From positions 77,897 to 127,958 of the forward strand of contig JAOAHF010000004.1 in the NCBI GenBank assembly GCA_026415355.1: a stretch of 50,062 nucleotides of DNA, given 5' to 3'. The notes below the pieces were generated by a model that did not search any database, was not told where the DNA came from, and saw nothing but the letters and a program-made list of their open reading frames with translations. Below, in pieces: positions 34,686 through 43,478 of this stretch (positions are counted from its first letter, which is position 1; the number at the start of each line of letters is the position of its first letter). The translations under genes and the position numbers were made by a program. The stretch is from Brevinematales bacterium (GTDB lineage: Bacteria; Spirochaetota; Brevinematia; DTOW01).

Positions 34686-35771
34686 ATGGGTGATGCTGAG
34701 AAATCTACTAAGGATAAAAAATCAGAGGTTCAACAAGCAATATCCCAGCAGAAAAAAGACAAGAAGCAATCAAAAGCTTTAACAGGTAGGAGGAAAGCTG
34801 CAATATTCTTAATCACTGTTGGACCTGAGGTATCAGCAGAAATATTTAAGCACCTCAAAGAAGATGAAATAGAAGAGCTAACATTTGAAATAGCAAGAAC
34901 AGACAAAGTCGAACCTGAAGAGAGGGAAAAAGTACTGGCAGAATTTCAAGAACTTATGATGGCACAAGAATTCATAGCACTAGGTGGAGTTGATTATGCT
35001 AGAGAGGTTTTAGAAAGAGCACTTGGTACTCAAAGAGCTATCGATATCATCAATAGGCTTACTTCTTCCTTACAAGTGAAACCATTCGATTTTGTAAGAA
35101 GAGCAGATCCTCAACATCTTGTAAATTTCATACAAGGCGAACATCCACAAGTTATAGCACTTATACTTTCATATCTTGATCCTAAAAAAGCAGCAACCAT
35201 ACTTTCAGCACTACCTGAGGAAATACAACCAGATATAGCAAAAAGAATAGCACTCATGGATAGAACAACTCCAGACGTCTTAAGAGAAGTAGAAAGAATA
35301 CTAGAAAGAAAACTATCAACCTTAGCAAGTGAAGACTACACCCAGGCAGGTGGTATAGATGCTATAGTCCAAATACTCAATAATTCAGATAGAACTACAG
35401 AAAAGAATATAATTGAAGCTCTTGAGGAAGATAACCCAGACTTAGCAGAAGAAATTAAAAAGAGAATGTTTGTATTTGAAGATATAGTTCTTTTAGATGA
35501 TAGATCAATACAAAAAGTTCTTAGGCATATAGATCAGCAAGATCTAGCAAAAGCACTTAAACATACAGACCCCGAGGTTCAAGAGAAAATATTTAGAAAT
35601 ATGAGTAAGAGAGCATCTCAAATGTTAAAAGAAGACATGGAATATATGGGTCCTGTCAGACTAAAAGATGTCGAAGAAGCTCAACAAAAAATTGTAGGTG
35701 TCATAAGAAAACTCGAAGAGCAAGGTGAGATTATCGTTTCTAGGTCTCCTGAGGACGAAATAATTGTTTAA
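34686..35771 (+). CDS. fliG: flagellar motor switch protein FliG
   Basis: FliG is the rotor protein that contacts the stator and sets rotation direction. From the ATG at 34686 (AGAGG 7 bases upstream) it has 361 residues. The N-terminal domain has TGRRKAAIFLITVGPEVSAE and FIALGGVDYAREVLERALG, the middle domain has the EHPQVIALILSYLDP signature, and the C-terminal domain has MFVFEDIVLLDDRSIQKVL with the charged torque helix. An extra Lys/Gln-rich N-terminus of about 30 residues is typical of spirochaetes. It is a lone gene with its own strong promoter; no fliF or fliH adjoins. Its stop overlaps that of the converging phosphatase gene, the two sharing TTAA at 35768-35771. Confidence 0.97.
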   Translation: MGDAEKSTKDKKSEVQQAISQQKKDKKQSKALTGRRKAAIFLITVGPEVSAEIFKHLKEDEIEELTFEIARTDKVEPEEREKVLAEFQELMMAQEFIALGGVDYAREVLERALGTQRAIDIINRLTSSLQVKPFDFVRRADPQHLVNFIQGEHPQVIALILSYLDPKKAATILSALPEEIQPDIAKRIALMDRTTPDVLREVERILERKLSTLASEDYTQAGGIDAIVQILNNSDRTTEKNIIEALEEDNPDLAEEIKKRMFVFEDIVLLDDRSIQKVLRHIDQQDLAKALKHTDPEVQEKIFRNMSKRASQMLKEDMEYMGPVRLKDVEEAQQKIVGVIRKLEEQGEIIVSRSPEDEIIV

Positions 35772-38170
35772 TCACTTACATATATCAGTGAGAACGTTAT
35801 ATCGTCAATTATTGATTTTGAGAGTGAATTATTGAATATATCCTTCATTAATTTATCCCATATTGAATTTGGATCTCGGTTTGAAAGCATTATAGACTTC
35901 AAGTACTCTATTTGTTCAACACCTTCTTCAATTGACGGATTCATTATATCTGTAAGACCATCCGAAAATATTAAAAATACCATACCTTTACTCACTTTTA
36001 GCTTGTAAGTCTCATACTTAAAATCATCAAAAATACCTATAAGACCACCTTTTGGAGATATTTCAATTACTTCTTTACCATCAAACATCAATAATGGGGG
36101 GCTACCACACCTTACTATTTCTGCATCACCAGTTTTTTTATCTATCGTTATACCTGATAGTGTTAAGAAGAAGTTTTCAACACTAAACAAAGGTTCATTT
36201 ATTAATATTTCATTCACTATTTCCGCGGACTTACTTATGGTTAGGTTGTTCTTGACTATTTCACTTATAAGAGTATAACAAGTAAAAGATATTGCTGCTG
36301 CTGACAAACCCTTACCACATATGTCAGATAACCAATATGTAAAATACTTTTCTGAATTATAGACACCATATATATCACCTGCTAGTTCTATCATGGGTTC
36401 CCAATAGTTCATTAAGTTAACCTTCCCCACAGATGTATCAATAGTATAGCTTCTACCAGATCTTAATATATTCATCTGAGAGTTCCTTAAAAGATTAAAC
36501 TCAAAATCCAAAACCCTTACAAACTTCATAGAGTTTATGAGAGAGAGGCTCTGTATATCAACCATAAAGGAATCAGCTATTACTTTTATTTGCTCAATGT
36601 CAGATTCCTTTAATACCCTCCTAGATGATATTCCCACAATACACTTGTTGTTACTTATTTGGAAACCCAATATATAGTTTACTCCAAAATTACTGAAAAC
36701 TCTCTCAAATTTTGAATATCTACTATCAAAAAAAACATCGTTTAAGGTTATTATCGTTTTATCTGTTATACTATCCCATATTTCACTGTATGGCATATAG
36801 CTTTCAAACCCTTCTTCTGCGTATATAATTGGATATTGGAATATTATCTTAACATTATCTATAAAACTAAATCTTTTTCTTAACTTCCTCAGAAAGTAAT
36901 TCTTGATATCTTTTTCTACAGTATCAAAATCAAAATAAAACACATTCATACTAGAATGAAGCTTATTATCAATGCTATACCATACAACCAGAGATAAAAA
37001 TAGAATTGAAGGTATCCCATATATACCGAATATGTATACAGAATCCTGAGGTAAATTAACTGCAACATTTGATATTAGGAAAACACCTACTATTATTACT
37101 ACTCCAATTATTATTGAGAAAAAAGTCCTTTCCTTTGAGTACTTTACGTTGTGATCGTTTATCACAGTTGCCATAACTGGTGAAAGTACAAAGAAGACAA
37201 TAAAGAATATTGATACAGGTAAAGTATATATACTTATACCTTGTATTAAAAACACAATACCCAATACTAAAACTGGTAAAACTAATATCCATATCGCTAT
37301 CCTTATCCGTTCTTTCTCTATCACGTTTTCAGTTTTCTTTGATAATGAGGCGAGGTAATACACACCTAATATTACATTTAGTGCAATTATTATATAGTTT
37401 AACTTAACTACTGACAAGAGCATTTTTGAGTTTTCAAAAAAAACCAAATAAGCTGTTAATAAAAGGGATGAAATAAGTATGTTAGAAGTTATTACAAGAA
37501 CCCACCATCTTGAACTACTGTAAGTAAGATTGTAAAAAAATATGCTCAGGAATATTCCAATAGTACCAAATGTTATATACAGAATAGGTAACAAGACTTT
37601 CCTGGTCACTAAATCTAAACCAGATATAACTAACATTCCCATGGTCACAAATAAAAGAATCGAAGATATAAACATCCTTCTTTTGTTATCTGATAAAATA
37701 TCATAATTTCTAATAATCAATACCCCAAGGTAGTATGATATTGAAAAAAGGACTAATGAAAATACAATGGGAAATAAAAAAGAAACCAAAAAGTCAATAT
37801 AACCAACTTCGTAAAGTTTAATTTTTGATACGTATTCATATTCTATAAAAAAGAACGGATTAGAGAATTTTATCTCTATCTCTTGAGTCTGAGGAGGAAT
37901 TTTTGATAATGCTTCATAAAACTCTTTATCATTTTTGACCTGTATTCCATTAACTTCCTTTATATAAGAAAGTGGCAACACTGTCGTAATATTTTCTTGT
38001 TTAAGAAACATCCCTATAGTATCAATACCTAATTGTTTTGTAACTAGAAACGGAGGCTGTCTTTTACCTAAAAGGTCAACAAAAGACATTAGCTGGTAAA
38101 CTGCCAGAAAAATCAAAACAATAAACAAAATACTCAAAAACGATAAAAGTAAATACTTTGAAGTCTTCAC
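35768..38170 (-). CDS. membrane PP2C/SpoIIE-type serine phosphatase with PDZ-like extracytoplasmic domain
   Basis: From the GTG at 38170 the product has 800 residues; an in-frame TTG at 38206 gives 812 but is also the TTGAAA of a likely -35 box. Order: TM1; a PDZ-like segment (SYIKEVNGIQVKNDKEFYEA); a block of about eight membrane helices to near residue 390; a GAF-like linker; and a C-terminal PP2C phosphatase (LAGDIYGVY, LSDICGKGLSAAA, FSDGLTD, DDITFSLIYV). Metal-binding aspartates are visible. Enzymes of this class (RsbU, SpoIIE) dephosphorylate anti-anti-sigma factors. The substrate here is unknown, and no STAS protein or anti-sigma gene is adjacent. A PDZ-like sensor on this architecture is unusual. 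Confidence 0.82.
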   Translation of the reverse strand: MKTSKYLLLSFLSILFIVLIFLAVYQLMSFVDLLGKRQPPFLVTKQLGIDTIGMFLKQENITTVLPLSYIKEVNGIQVKNDKEFYEALSKIPPQTQEIEIKFSNPFFFIEYEYVSKIKLYEVGYIDFLVSFLFPIVFSLVLFSISYYLGVLIIRNYDILSDNKRRMFISSILLFVTMGMLVISGLDLVTRKVLLPILYITFGTIGIFLSIFFYNLTYSSSRWWVLVITSNILISSLLLTAYLVFFENSKMLLSVVKLNYIIIALNVILGVYYLASLSKKTENVIEKERIRIAIWILVLPVLVLGIVFLIQGISIYTLPVSIFFIVFFVLSPVMATVINDHNVKYSKERTFFSIIIGVVIIVGVFLISNVAVNLPQDSVYIFGIYGIPSILFLSLVVWYSIDNKLHSSMNVFYFDFDTVEKDIKNYFLRKLRKRFSFIDNVKIIFQYPIIYAEEGFESYMPYSEIWDSITDKTIITLNDVFFDSRYSKFERVFSNFGVNYILGFQISNNKCIVGISSRRVLKESDIEQIKVIADSFMVDIQSLSLINSMKFVRVLDFEFNLLRNSQMNILRSGRSYTIDTSVGKVNLMNYWEPMIELAGDIYGVYNSEKYFTYWLSDICGKGLSAAAISFTCYTLISEIVKNNLTISKSAEIVNEILINEPLFSVENFFLTLSGITIDKKTGDAEIVRCGSPPLLMFDGKEVIEISPKGGLIGIFDDFKYETYKLKVSKGMVFLIFSDGLTDIMNPSIEEGVEQIEYLKSIMLSNRDPNSIWDKLMKDIFNNSLSKSIIDDITFSLIYVSD

Positions 38171-38235
38171 GTAAAATATATTGAATATACAAAAAATAAC
38201 TTTCAATAATATAGGCTATAAAATCTGAGAATTTA

Positions 38236-38265
38236 TTGTGATTTATTCTAAGCAATATTTATACT
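38236..38265 (+). promoter_or_regulatory. candidate promoter of livM
   Basis: TTGTGA (38236-38241), an 18-base spacer and TATACT (38260-38265) end 13 bases before the ATG at 38279. No Shine-Dalgarno sequence is visible; the expected leader is about 6 bases. Confidence 0.45.
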
Positions 38266-38278
38266 AATTCAACTATCT

Positions 38279-39343
38279 ATGAATAAAACCTATTCGCCAT
38301 ACTATCAAAACTCCAAAAAGACTAGTGTGTTTATTTATGTGTTAATATCTGTAATACTATTATTACCCATTCTACATTATTTCATTGCAGGAGGTACAAC
38401 GTCTTACTATATCGATGTTGGAATAAGAATAGGTGTATATCTACTGCTTGCATTAGGACTTAATCTAGTTATCGGTTACACAGGTCTTCTTGATCTTGGA
38501 TATATTGGTGTTTTTGGAATAGCATGTTACACCACTGCTATACTCAATACAAACGGAGTACCATTTATACTTTCAGCATTTAGTGCAATAATAGCAGTAA
38601 TGATTTTTAGACTTCTAATAGGTTTACCAATAATCAAACTCAGAGGCGACTATCTAGCGATAGCAACACTAGGTTTCGGAGAAATTGTCAGACTGGTTGC
38701 TAACAACTGGGATGCTCTAACAAATGGACCTAGAGGATTACCTAGAGTTGGACAAAGTATTGATAGTATAAATCTTGGTTTTTACTCTCTCAGTTCAAGT
38801 CTTGAAGTTTACATATTTACTCTAATTATGATATCCCTTGGTATCCTTACATCATACAGAATAGAAAATTCAAGGATTGGTCGAGCTCTGATAGCAATAA
38901 GAGAAGACGAAATAGCATCCTCTCTTATGGGAATAAACGTACCAAAATTAAAACTCTTTATATTTGTAATAAGTGGCATTTTTGGTGGCATCGCAGGTAT
39001 TATATATACTCATAAAGTTGGGTATATAACTCCAAACTTAATACAATTCTGGGACTCTATACTTCTTGTTTCAATAGTTGTTATAGGTGGTATAGGTAGT
39101 ATACCTGGAGTTGTTTTCGGCGCTATTGTATTCTACGGTATTCCAGAACTACTAAGAGATGTATTAGGATCTCAATTAACAGAATATAGAATGCTTGTTT
39201 TTGGTATTATAACCTTGCTTATGATAATATTCAGACCTCAAGGCATAATCCCCTCTGAAAGAAGAAAAGTTGAACTTAAACCAGAAGATACCAAAATAAG
39301 AGAAGAAGAAGATCAATCGATGTTTGACATCGAAAAGAGGTAA
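38279..39343 (+). CDS. livM: branched-chain amino acid ABC transporter permease LivM
   Basis: LivM is one of the two membrane subunits of the Liv-type importer for branched-chain amino acids. The 354-residue product has about nine to ten membrane segments and LivM hallmarks: GLNLVIGYTGLLDLGYIGVF, IIKLRGDYLAIATLGFGEI, EDEIASSLMGINVPKLKL and GIGSIPGVVFGAIVFYGIPE. The C-terminal Asp/Glu/Lys-rich tail is cytoplasmic. No livH, livG, livF or livK lies next to it, although these usually form one operon. It converges on the M20 peptidase with a 4-base gap. Confidence 0.93.
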   Translation: MNKTYSPYYQNSKKTSVFIYVLISVILLLPILHYFIAGGTTSYYIDVGIRIGVYLLLALGLNLVIGYTGLLDLGYIGVFGIACYTTAILNTNGVPFILSAFSAIIAVMIFRLLIGLPIIKLRGDYLAIATLGFGEIVRLVANNWDALTNGPRGLPRVGQSIDSINLGFYSLSSSLEVYIFTLIMISLGILTSYRIENSRIGRALIAIREDEIASSLMGINVPKLKLFIFVISGIFGGIAGIIYTHKVGYITPNLIQFWDSILLVSIVVIGGIGSIPGVVFGAIVFYGIPELLRDVLGSQLTEYRMLVFGIITLLMIIFRPQGIIPSERRKVELKPEDTKIREEEDQSMFDIEKR

Positions 39344-39347
39344 AACT

Positions 39348-40448
39348 TTAGCTTACTGCAAGTGATATTACAAGCTTTGATATGTCTATTAAATCTTTTA
39401 TGTATATAAACTCTTCACAGGAATGTGGATTTCTCATTCCGCAGGATATGTTTAGAGTTTCTAACCCTTTGCTATTAAATATATTAGCATCACTACCACC
39501 TCTTGTATCAACTAGTTTTGGTTTTATCCCAATTTTGTAACAAGTCTGAATAAACCTTTTCACAGATACTGAATCTTCGCTTATAGAATACCCATCATAG
39601 AGCTTTTCGTAAGTAAATCTAAAATCTCCACCAAATTTAGATTTTGACTCAACACACGCAATACTTATCTTGTTAAGTTCTTCATCTATTCTATCTTTTG
39701 AAAAACTTCTGACTTCTCCTTCAAAAACCACACTATCAGGAACTATGTTTGTTGCTTTTCCTCCGTGTATTTCACCAATGTTCAAAACAGTATCTTTATC
39801 GAGAAGTCCTGTGTTAATTCTATCTATTATGTAGGAAGCGATTTTTATAGCGTTAATACCCTTTTCTGGATCTATTCCTGCATGCGAGGATTTACCAATA
39901 CACTCTACTTTAAACCTGTAATGTGTAGCTCCTCTAATTATAGCAACACCAATATCTCCGTGAGAATCAAGACAATATCCATACCTTGCTTTTATGTTAG
40001 ATATATCCAGATGTTTTGCACCTACTAGACCGATTTCTTCAGCCGATGTAATTATAAGATATATATCCCCATACTTTGAGTGAGATTCTTCTCTAAGATG
40101 ATATGCTAATTCTAACATGGCAGTTATACCTGCCTTGTTGTCAGCAGATAAAATTGTTCTACCATCAGATTTTATAATTCCACTATCTTCATCGATAATT
40201 GGACTTATATCCTTAGCTGGCTCAACTGTATCAGCATGAGCACAGAAAAATATAGCATCTTTTGTATTATCATTTCCTTCAATAAATGCTATCATATTCT
40301 TAACTTTTCCATTTACCTGAATCTCCGAAACAATACCTAACTCTCTAAACTTCCTAAAAAGATACTCAAAAACAAAATCTTCCATTAGCGAAGGGCTATA
40401 AATCTTTACAAGATCAACAAAGGTTGATATTATTCTATTCGTATCCAT
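39348..40448 (-). CDS. M20 family metallopeptidase (peptidase T-like)
   Basis: The 366-residue di-zinc peptidase shows the M20 ligands and catalytic residues in order: FCAHADTVEP (H, D), LSADNKAG (bridging D), TSAEEIGLVG (catalytic E and ligand E), LDSHGDIG (ligand D) and GMRNPHSCEE (ligand H), with a dimerisation lid domain between about residues 170 and 280. It resembles peptidase T or tripeptidase-like proteins rather than ArgE or DapE, whose motifs differ. I start at the ATG at 40448. The frame extends to a TTG at 40487, but that TTG is the start of a TTGAAA-18-CATAAT promoter ending 9 bases before the ATG. Confidence 0.9.
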   Translation of the reverse strand: MDTNRIISTFVDLVKIYSPSLMEDFVFEYLFRKFRELGIVSEIQVNGKVKNMIAFIEGNDNTKDAIFFCAHADTVEPAKDISPIIDEDSGIIKSDGRTILSADNKAGITAMLELAYHLREESHSKYGDIYLIITSAEEIGLVGAKHLDISNIKARYGYCLDSHGDIGVAIIRGATHYRFKVECIGKSSHAGIDPEKGINAIKIASYIIDRINTGLLDKDTVLNIGEIHGGKATNIVPDSVVFEGEVRSFSKDRIDEELNKISIACVESKSKFGGDFRFTYEKLYDGYSISEDSVSVKRFIQTCYKIGIKPKLVDTRGGSDANIFNSKGLETLNISCGMRNPHSCEEFIYIKDLIDISKLVISLAVS

Positions 40449-40457
40449 AGTTGCTAG

Positions 40458-40487
40458 ATTATGAAACTTTATCCTTACTGATTTCAA
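40458..40487 (-). promoter_or_regulatory. promoter of the M20 peptidase gene
   Basis: On the minus strand, TTGAAA (40487-40482), an 18-base spacer and CATAAT (40463-40458) end 9 bases before the ATG at 40448. Its -35 TTG is in frame with the gene and mimics a start codon. Confidence 0.6.
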
Positions 40488-40493
40488 AGTTTA

Positions 40494-41597
40494 CTAATTC
40501 AATTTTTTAATCTCTTCTATTTTCTCCAAAATTCTTCTCTCTATATTCTCCGTCTTTATGTTATTCAAATAGTTTAGAGCAAAAAGTAGTTCTCTATTCA
40601 TTGCATCCTTGTCTTGAGAGGTATTAATTATCCACAATAAAACTGCTACTTGATTTTTTATATCCCCATCAACACCTTTTGTAGCTAATAATTCCTTTAA
40701 TTTTCTCTCAACTCCAATTATATCTCTAGATTTAAAGATATCAATTACACACATAAGATACTTCTTCAAGTAAGCATCTAGTATATAATTTACTGCTATA
40801 CTCGCACCTTCTACATCGTTTAAATTCAAAAATCCTATTACCACATATTTTGCGTTTCCAGGAGATATACCATACAGTTTCACTTCTTCAATTCCCTCTT
40901 TTATATACCCAAATCTTATCATAAACTCAACCCTTAAAGGTGTAAAGATAGGATTTTTTGAAGACAATATCATCAGACTTTCTTCGTCACCTAACTCTCC
41001 TAACGCTCTAGCAATATAAGACAGTTCTACACTATCAAAATTTATTACTCCCCTAAATCTACGATACAACGCCGCAATTTCTCGAAACATAAGAAAAGAA
41101 TACAATCTATTAATCAAATCAGATATTATCAAACCATTAGTTACAAGTCCACTAAGCACTACATCAACAACAGGTTCAATATGATTATTAAGAAAACAAA
41201 CTCTAGAAAAGTTTCCAAACACTACTTCACTAAATCTCTTTTTCTCCAGCAGATATTTGGAAAACTTTCCTAGTAACTTATCATCACTAAAAACACTACT
41301 GTAGATGTATCCATCAAAAGCATTTGTATCCATAATTTCATAAAAATCATTCATTATATTTTCCCCCAACGGGTATCCTATTTTTACTTTCTCAACTTTA
41401 ACCTCATAAGAGTTAGTTTTATCGAGGATTTCTTCTAATACTTTGTACAGTTCTTTATACATTGACCTTGAAGCAAAGTACGAAACTATATATTGTAAGC
41501 CTACTCTACCCTGCAAATACATGTGTACAAAATCATTAGATGAACCAGTCATTGTAAGCATAAGTACAAATACTATAGCAACAATTAATTGCTTCAT
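40494..41597 (-). CDS. exported helical-repeat protein of unknown function
   Basis: I do not recognise a family. The 367-residue product has a signal peptide (about 1-20) and is otherwise nearly all helical, with repeating paired helices that look like TPR or HEAT-type repeats (VELSYIARALGELGDEESLM, YVVIGFLNLNDVEGASIAV, KNQVAVLLWIINTSQDKD). A periplasmic scaffold or binding protein is likely. A TTGATT-18-CATAAT promoter ends 6 bases before the ATG and no ribosome site is present. The M20 peptidase gene follows on the same strand with its own promoter. Confidence 0.7.
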   Translation of the reverse strand: MKQLIVAIVFVLMLTMTGSSNDFVHMYLQGRVGLQYIVSYFASRSMYKELYKVLEEILDKTNSYEVKVEKVKIGYPLGENIMNDFYEIMDTNAFDGYIYSSVFSDDKLLGKFSKYLLEKKRFSEVVFGNFSRVCFLNNHIEPVVDVVLSGLVTNGLIISDLINRLYSFLMFREIAALYRRFRGVINFDSVELSYIARALGELGDEESLMILSSKNPIFTPLRVEFMIRFGYIKEGIEEVKLYGISPGNAKYVVIGFLNLNDVEGASIAVNYILDAYLKKYLMCVIDIFKSRDIIGVERKLKELLATKGVDGDIKNQVAVLLWIINTSQDKDAMNRELLFALNYLNNIKTENIERRILEKIEEIKKLN

Positions 41598-41603
41598 TTA
41601 TCC

Positions 41604-41633
41604 ATTATGGATGTAACCAAATGTCAAAATCAA
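41604..41633 (-). promoter_or_regulatory. promoter of the helical-repeat protein gene
   Basis: On the minus strand, TTGATT (41633-41628), an 18-base spacer and CATAAT (41609-41604) end 6 bases before the ATG at 41597, so the mRNA should start at the ATG. The -10 lies in a small palindrome TCCATTATGGA (41601-41611). Confidence 0.6.
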
Positions 41634-41761
41634 GAAGTCATTTTTTATATCTTCAAACTCTCAAAACCCTAACATGATGACAACAGTGTAAAAACTTACT
41701 TCACATAATAGGTATATAGCCTTTGTTTCTAACCAATGTAGATTACCTAGTATTTCTTAAA

Positions 41762-41842
41762 TTAGATATAATAGCCACTAATCTTTAGTGCATCTGGTAT
41801 TTCAACTTTCTCTTTACCTGAAGAGAGAGTTAAAACTACCAA
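41762..41842 (-). other. 26-codon coding-like tail overlapping the end of the preceding gene
   Basis: On the minus strand, a TTG at 41842-41840 opens a short frame reading VVLTLSSGKEKVEIPDALK and ending SGYYI-TAA. Its composition looks coding. It sits in the -1 frame relative to the end of the 41836-43275 gene, so a single-base change or frameshift near GATTGG would join the two. It could also be chance; it has no ribosome site. Confidence 0.3.
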
Positions 41843-43275
41843 TCATCTTCAACATCAGTAGATTCTACTTTAACTATAAAGTAGAGTTTTTCAAAAAACT
41901 CCCTAGTTTTTTCCTTAATTAATGTATCTCCATAAGCAAAAGTAAAACCAATTCTACGATCCAGAAAGAGTCTTCCAGTTTTTAATAAGCTACCAGAAGT
42001 TTTTGATAAGAAACTATCAAGCATATCATTTCCAAGTTCTTTACGAATTCCTAACAGTGCTAACAAATAAGCTGCTGGATTCGTTGTGTTAACCGCATAA
42101 TACAACTTCGGTGAATCCAACTTAGGAAGTAGGCTATGAAATAATTTTTCAAATTTCTTTACCCTACTATTGAAGATTATCTTCAATGCATTCTCTAAAA
42201 AGTTTATTTTGTCCTTTATCAATTCAAGCTCATTACCTTGATACCTTTTCTGGAAATACTTTATATCTTCCTCAAGTCTACTATATCCACTTCTCGATAT
42301 GTAAATTGAGAATATATTGAGTACATCCATATCGACACCAACTAATGCTTTCGCTATTGTGTTTGTACTCGTGTAGTTTGGTATTTCATCAATTTTTTGA
42401 ATTTTATCTATATATCTCACTATCTTACTTATAACGCCAGGCAAAACTCTAGGTCCAAAAAAAGCTCTTAATAAAGCTTCTCTTATTTTATCTAGTTTTT
42501 TTGAAATCGGTAGATCTACCCCATCTTGTTGTAATATCTTATTCAAATGAATAGAAGTGAAGAACTTTGTTGTTTCTATCCAATCACTATCATAAATCAA
42601 TGTAGATTCCTTGTACTTCACCAAATTTTCGACAGACTCCCAGGTTCTCTTTGAAATATTACTCTTAATTTTGTAACCAGACTCTTTCAAAGAAGATACA
42701 AGTGTATATATCTCATCTTCACTTAACATTGTAATAAGTCTTGAAAATATGAATTGAAGACTAACCTTATCAAGCATACAAAAGAAGTTATCTAAATCCC
42801 AAGGTATACCAGAAAAACCATAAAAGAGCTCTGTAACTACTGAAAATAATTTATTAAACACCTCATCAGAATCATAAGATCTTATCGAAAAAGTTCTACC
42901 TAGAAAATCAAATAAAGGTTTCATAATTTGTTCAATAACACTCACTCTGCTGATTATCAAGTAATCCCTAAAGTGTAAAACCAGCAACAAATCATTCTCT
43001 GAATAAACCCTAGTCGATGGTACATCTTTCATATACATCTCAATTTCTGGATCACTAGATATAAAAAGTTTTAGAATTTCTTTATTCACAAACATTTTGT
43101 CTGGAGTTACCTTTTTACCTACTACTAACATCTTTTCTCCTAATTTGTTCAATTTTATTATCAAATATCTATTTTCACGTATGAAATACTCCTTAACTAT
43201 GTCTAATTTTACGATTTCGTCTTCGAAGAAAATATTTAGAAACAATTTAACACTACCTTCCAACAACTGGTTCAT
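41836..43275 (-). CDS. large protein of unknown function
   Basis: I do not recognise this gene. The 479-residue product lacks a signal peptide and membrane segments, so it is probably cytoplasmic. It begins with a beta-rich stretch (VKLFLNIFFEDEIVKLDIV, YLIIKLNKLGEKMLVVG) that might be a PilZ- or split-barrel-like fold, then becomes mostly helical. A segment near residues 165-205 (LDKVSLQFIFSRLITMLSED) weakly recalls FliG-type helical modules. No ribosome site is obvious before the ATG. After its TAG stop, an overlapping frame continues with coding-like codons to 41762, which raises the possibility of a frameshift or a tiny overlapping gene. Confidence 0.65.
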   Translation of the reverse strand: MNQLLEGSVKLFLNIFFEDEIVKLDIVKEYFIRENRYLIIKLNKLGEKMLVVGKKVTPDKMFVNKEILKLFISSDPEIEMYMKDVPSTRVYSENDLLLVLHFRDYLIISRVSVIEQIMKPLFDFLGRTFSIRSYDSDEVFNKLFSVVTELFYGFSGIPWDLDNFFCMLDKVSLQFIFSRLITMLSEDEIYTLVSSLKESGYKIKSNISKRTWESVENLVKYKESTLIYDSDWIETTKFFTSIHLNKILQQDGVDLPISKKLDKIREALLRAFFGPRVLPGVISKIVRYIDKIQKIDEIPNYTSTNTIAKALVGVDMDVLNIFSIYISRSGYSRLEEDIKYFQKRYQGNELELIKDKINFLENALKIIFNSRVKKFEKLFHSLLPKLDSPKLYYAVNTTNPAAYLLALLGIRKELGNDMLDSFLSKTSGSLLKTGRLFLDRRIGFTFAYGDTLIKEKTREFFEKLYFIVKVESTDVEDDW

Positions 43276-43442
43276 ACAAACTCTCAGTAATTTTTAACAT
43301 AGAATAGCTCTTTATAAAAATAAAAAGATACTCTCCTAAACAACAAGTTCTAATAAATACGGAAAAGATAATTTGTTTTATCGAGTATTTAGTGAGTATT
43401 CTTAATCTACTCTAAACTCCACAATTCAAAAAGTTAAATATT

Positions 43443-43472
43443 TTGATACAACAATGCTTCGTTTTATATCAT
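43443..43472 (+). promoter_or_regulatory. promoter of prfA
   Basis: TTGATA (43443-43448), an 18-base spacer and TATCAT (43467-43472) end 6 bases before the ATG at 43479; TATATC at 43465-43470 is an alternative -10. The transcript would begin at or within a base or two of the start codon. The TTG at 43443 is in frame and could be mistaken for a start. Confidence 0.6.
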
Positions 43473-43478
43473 TATGCT

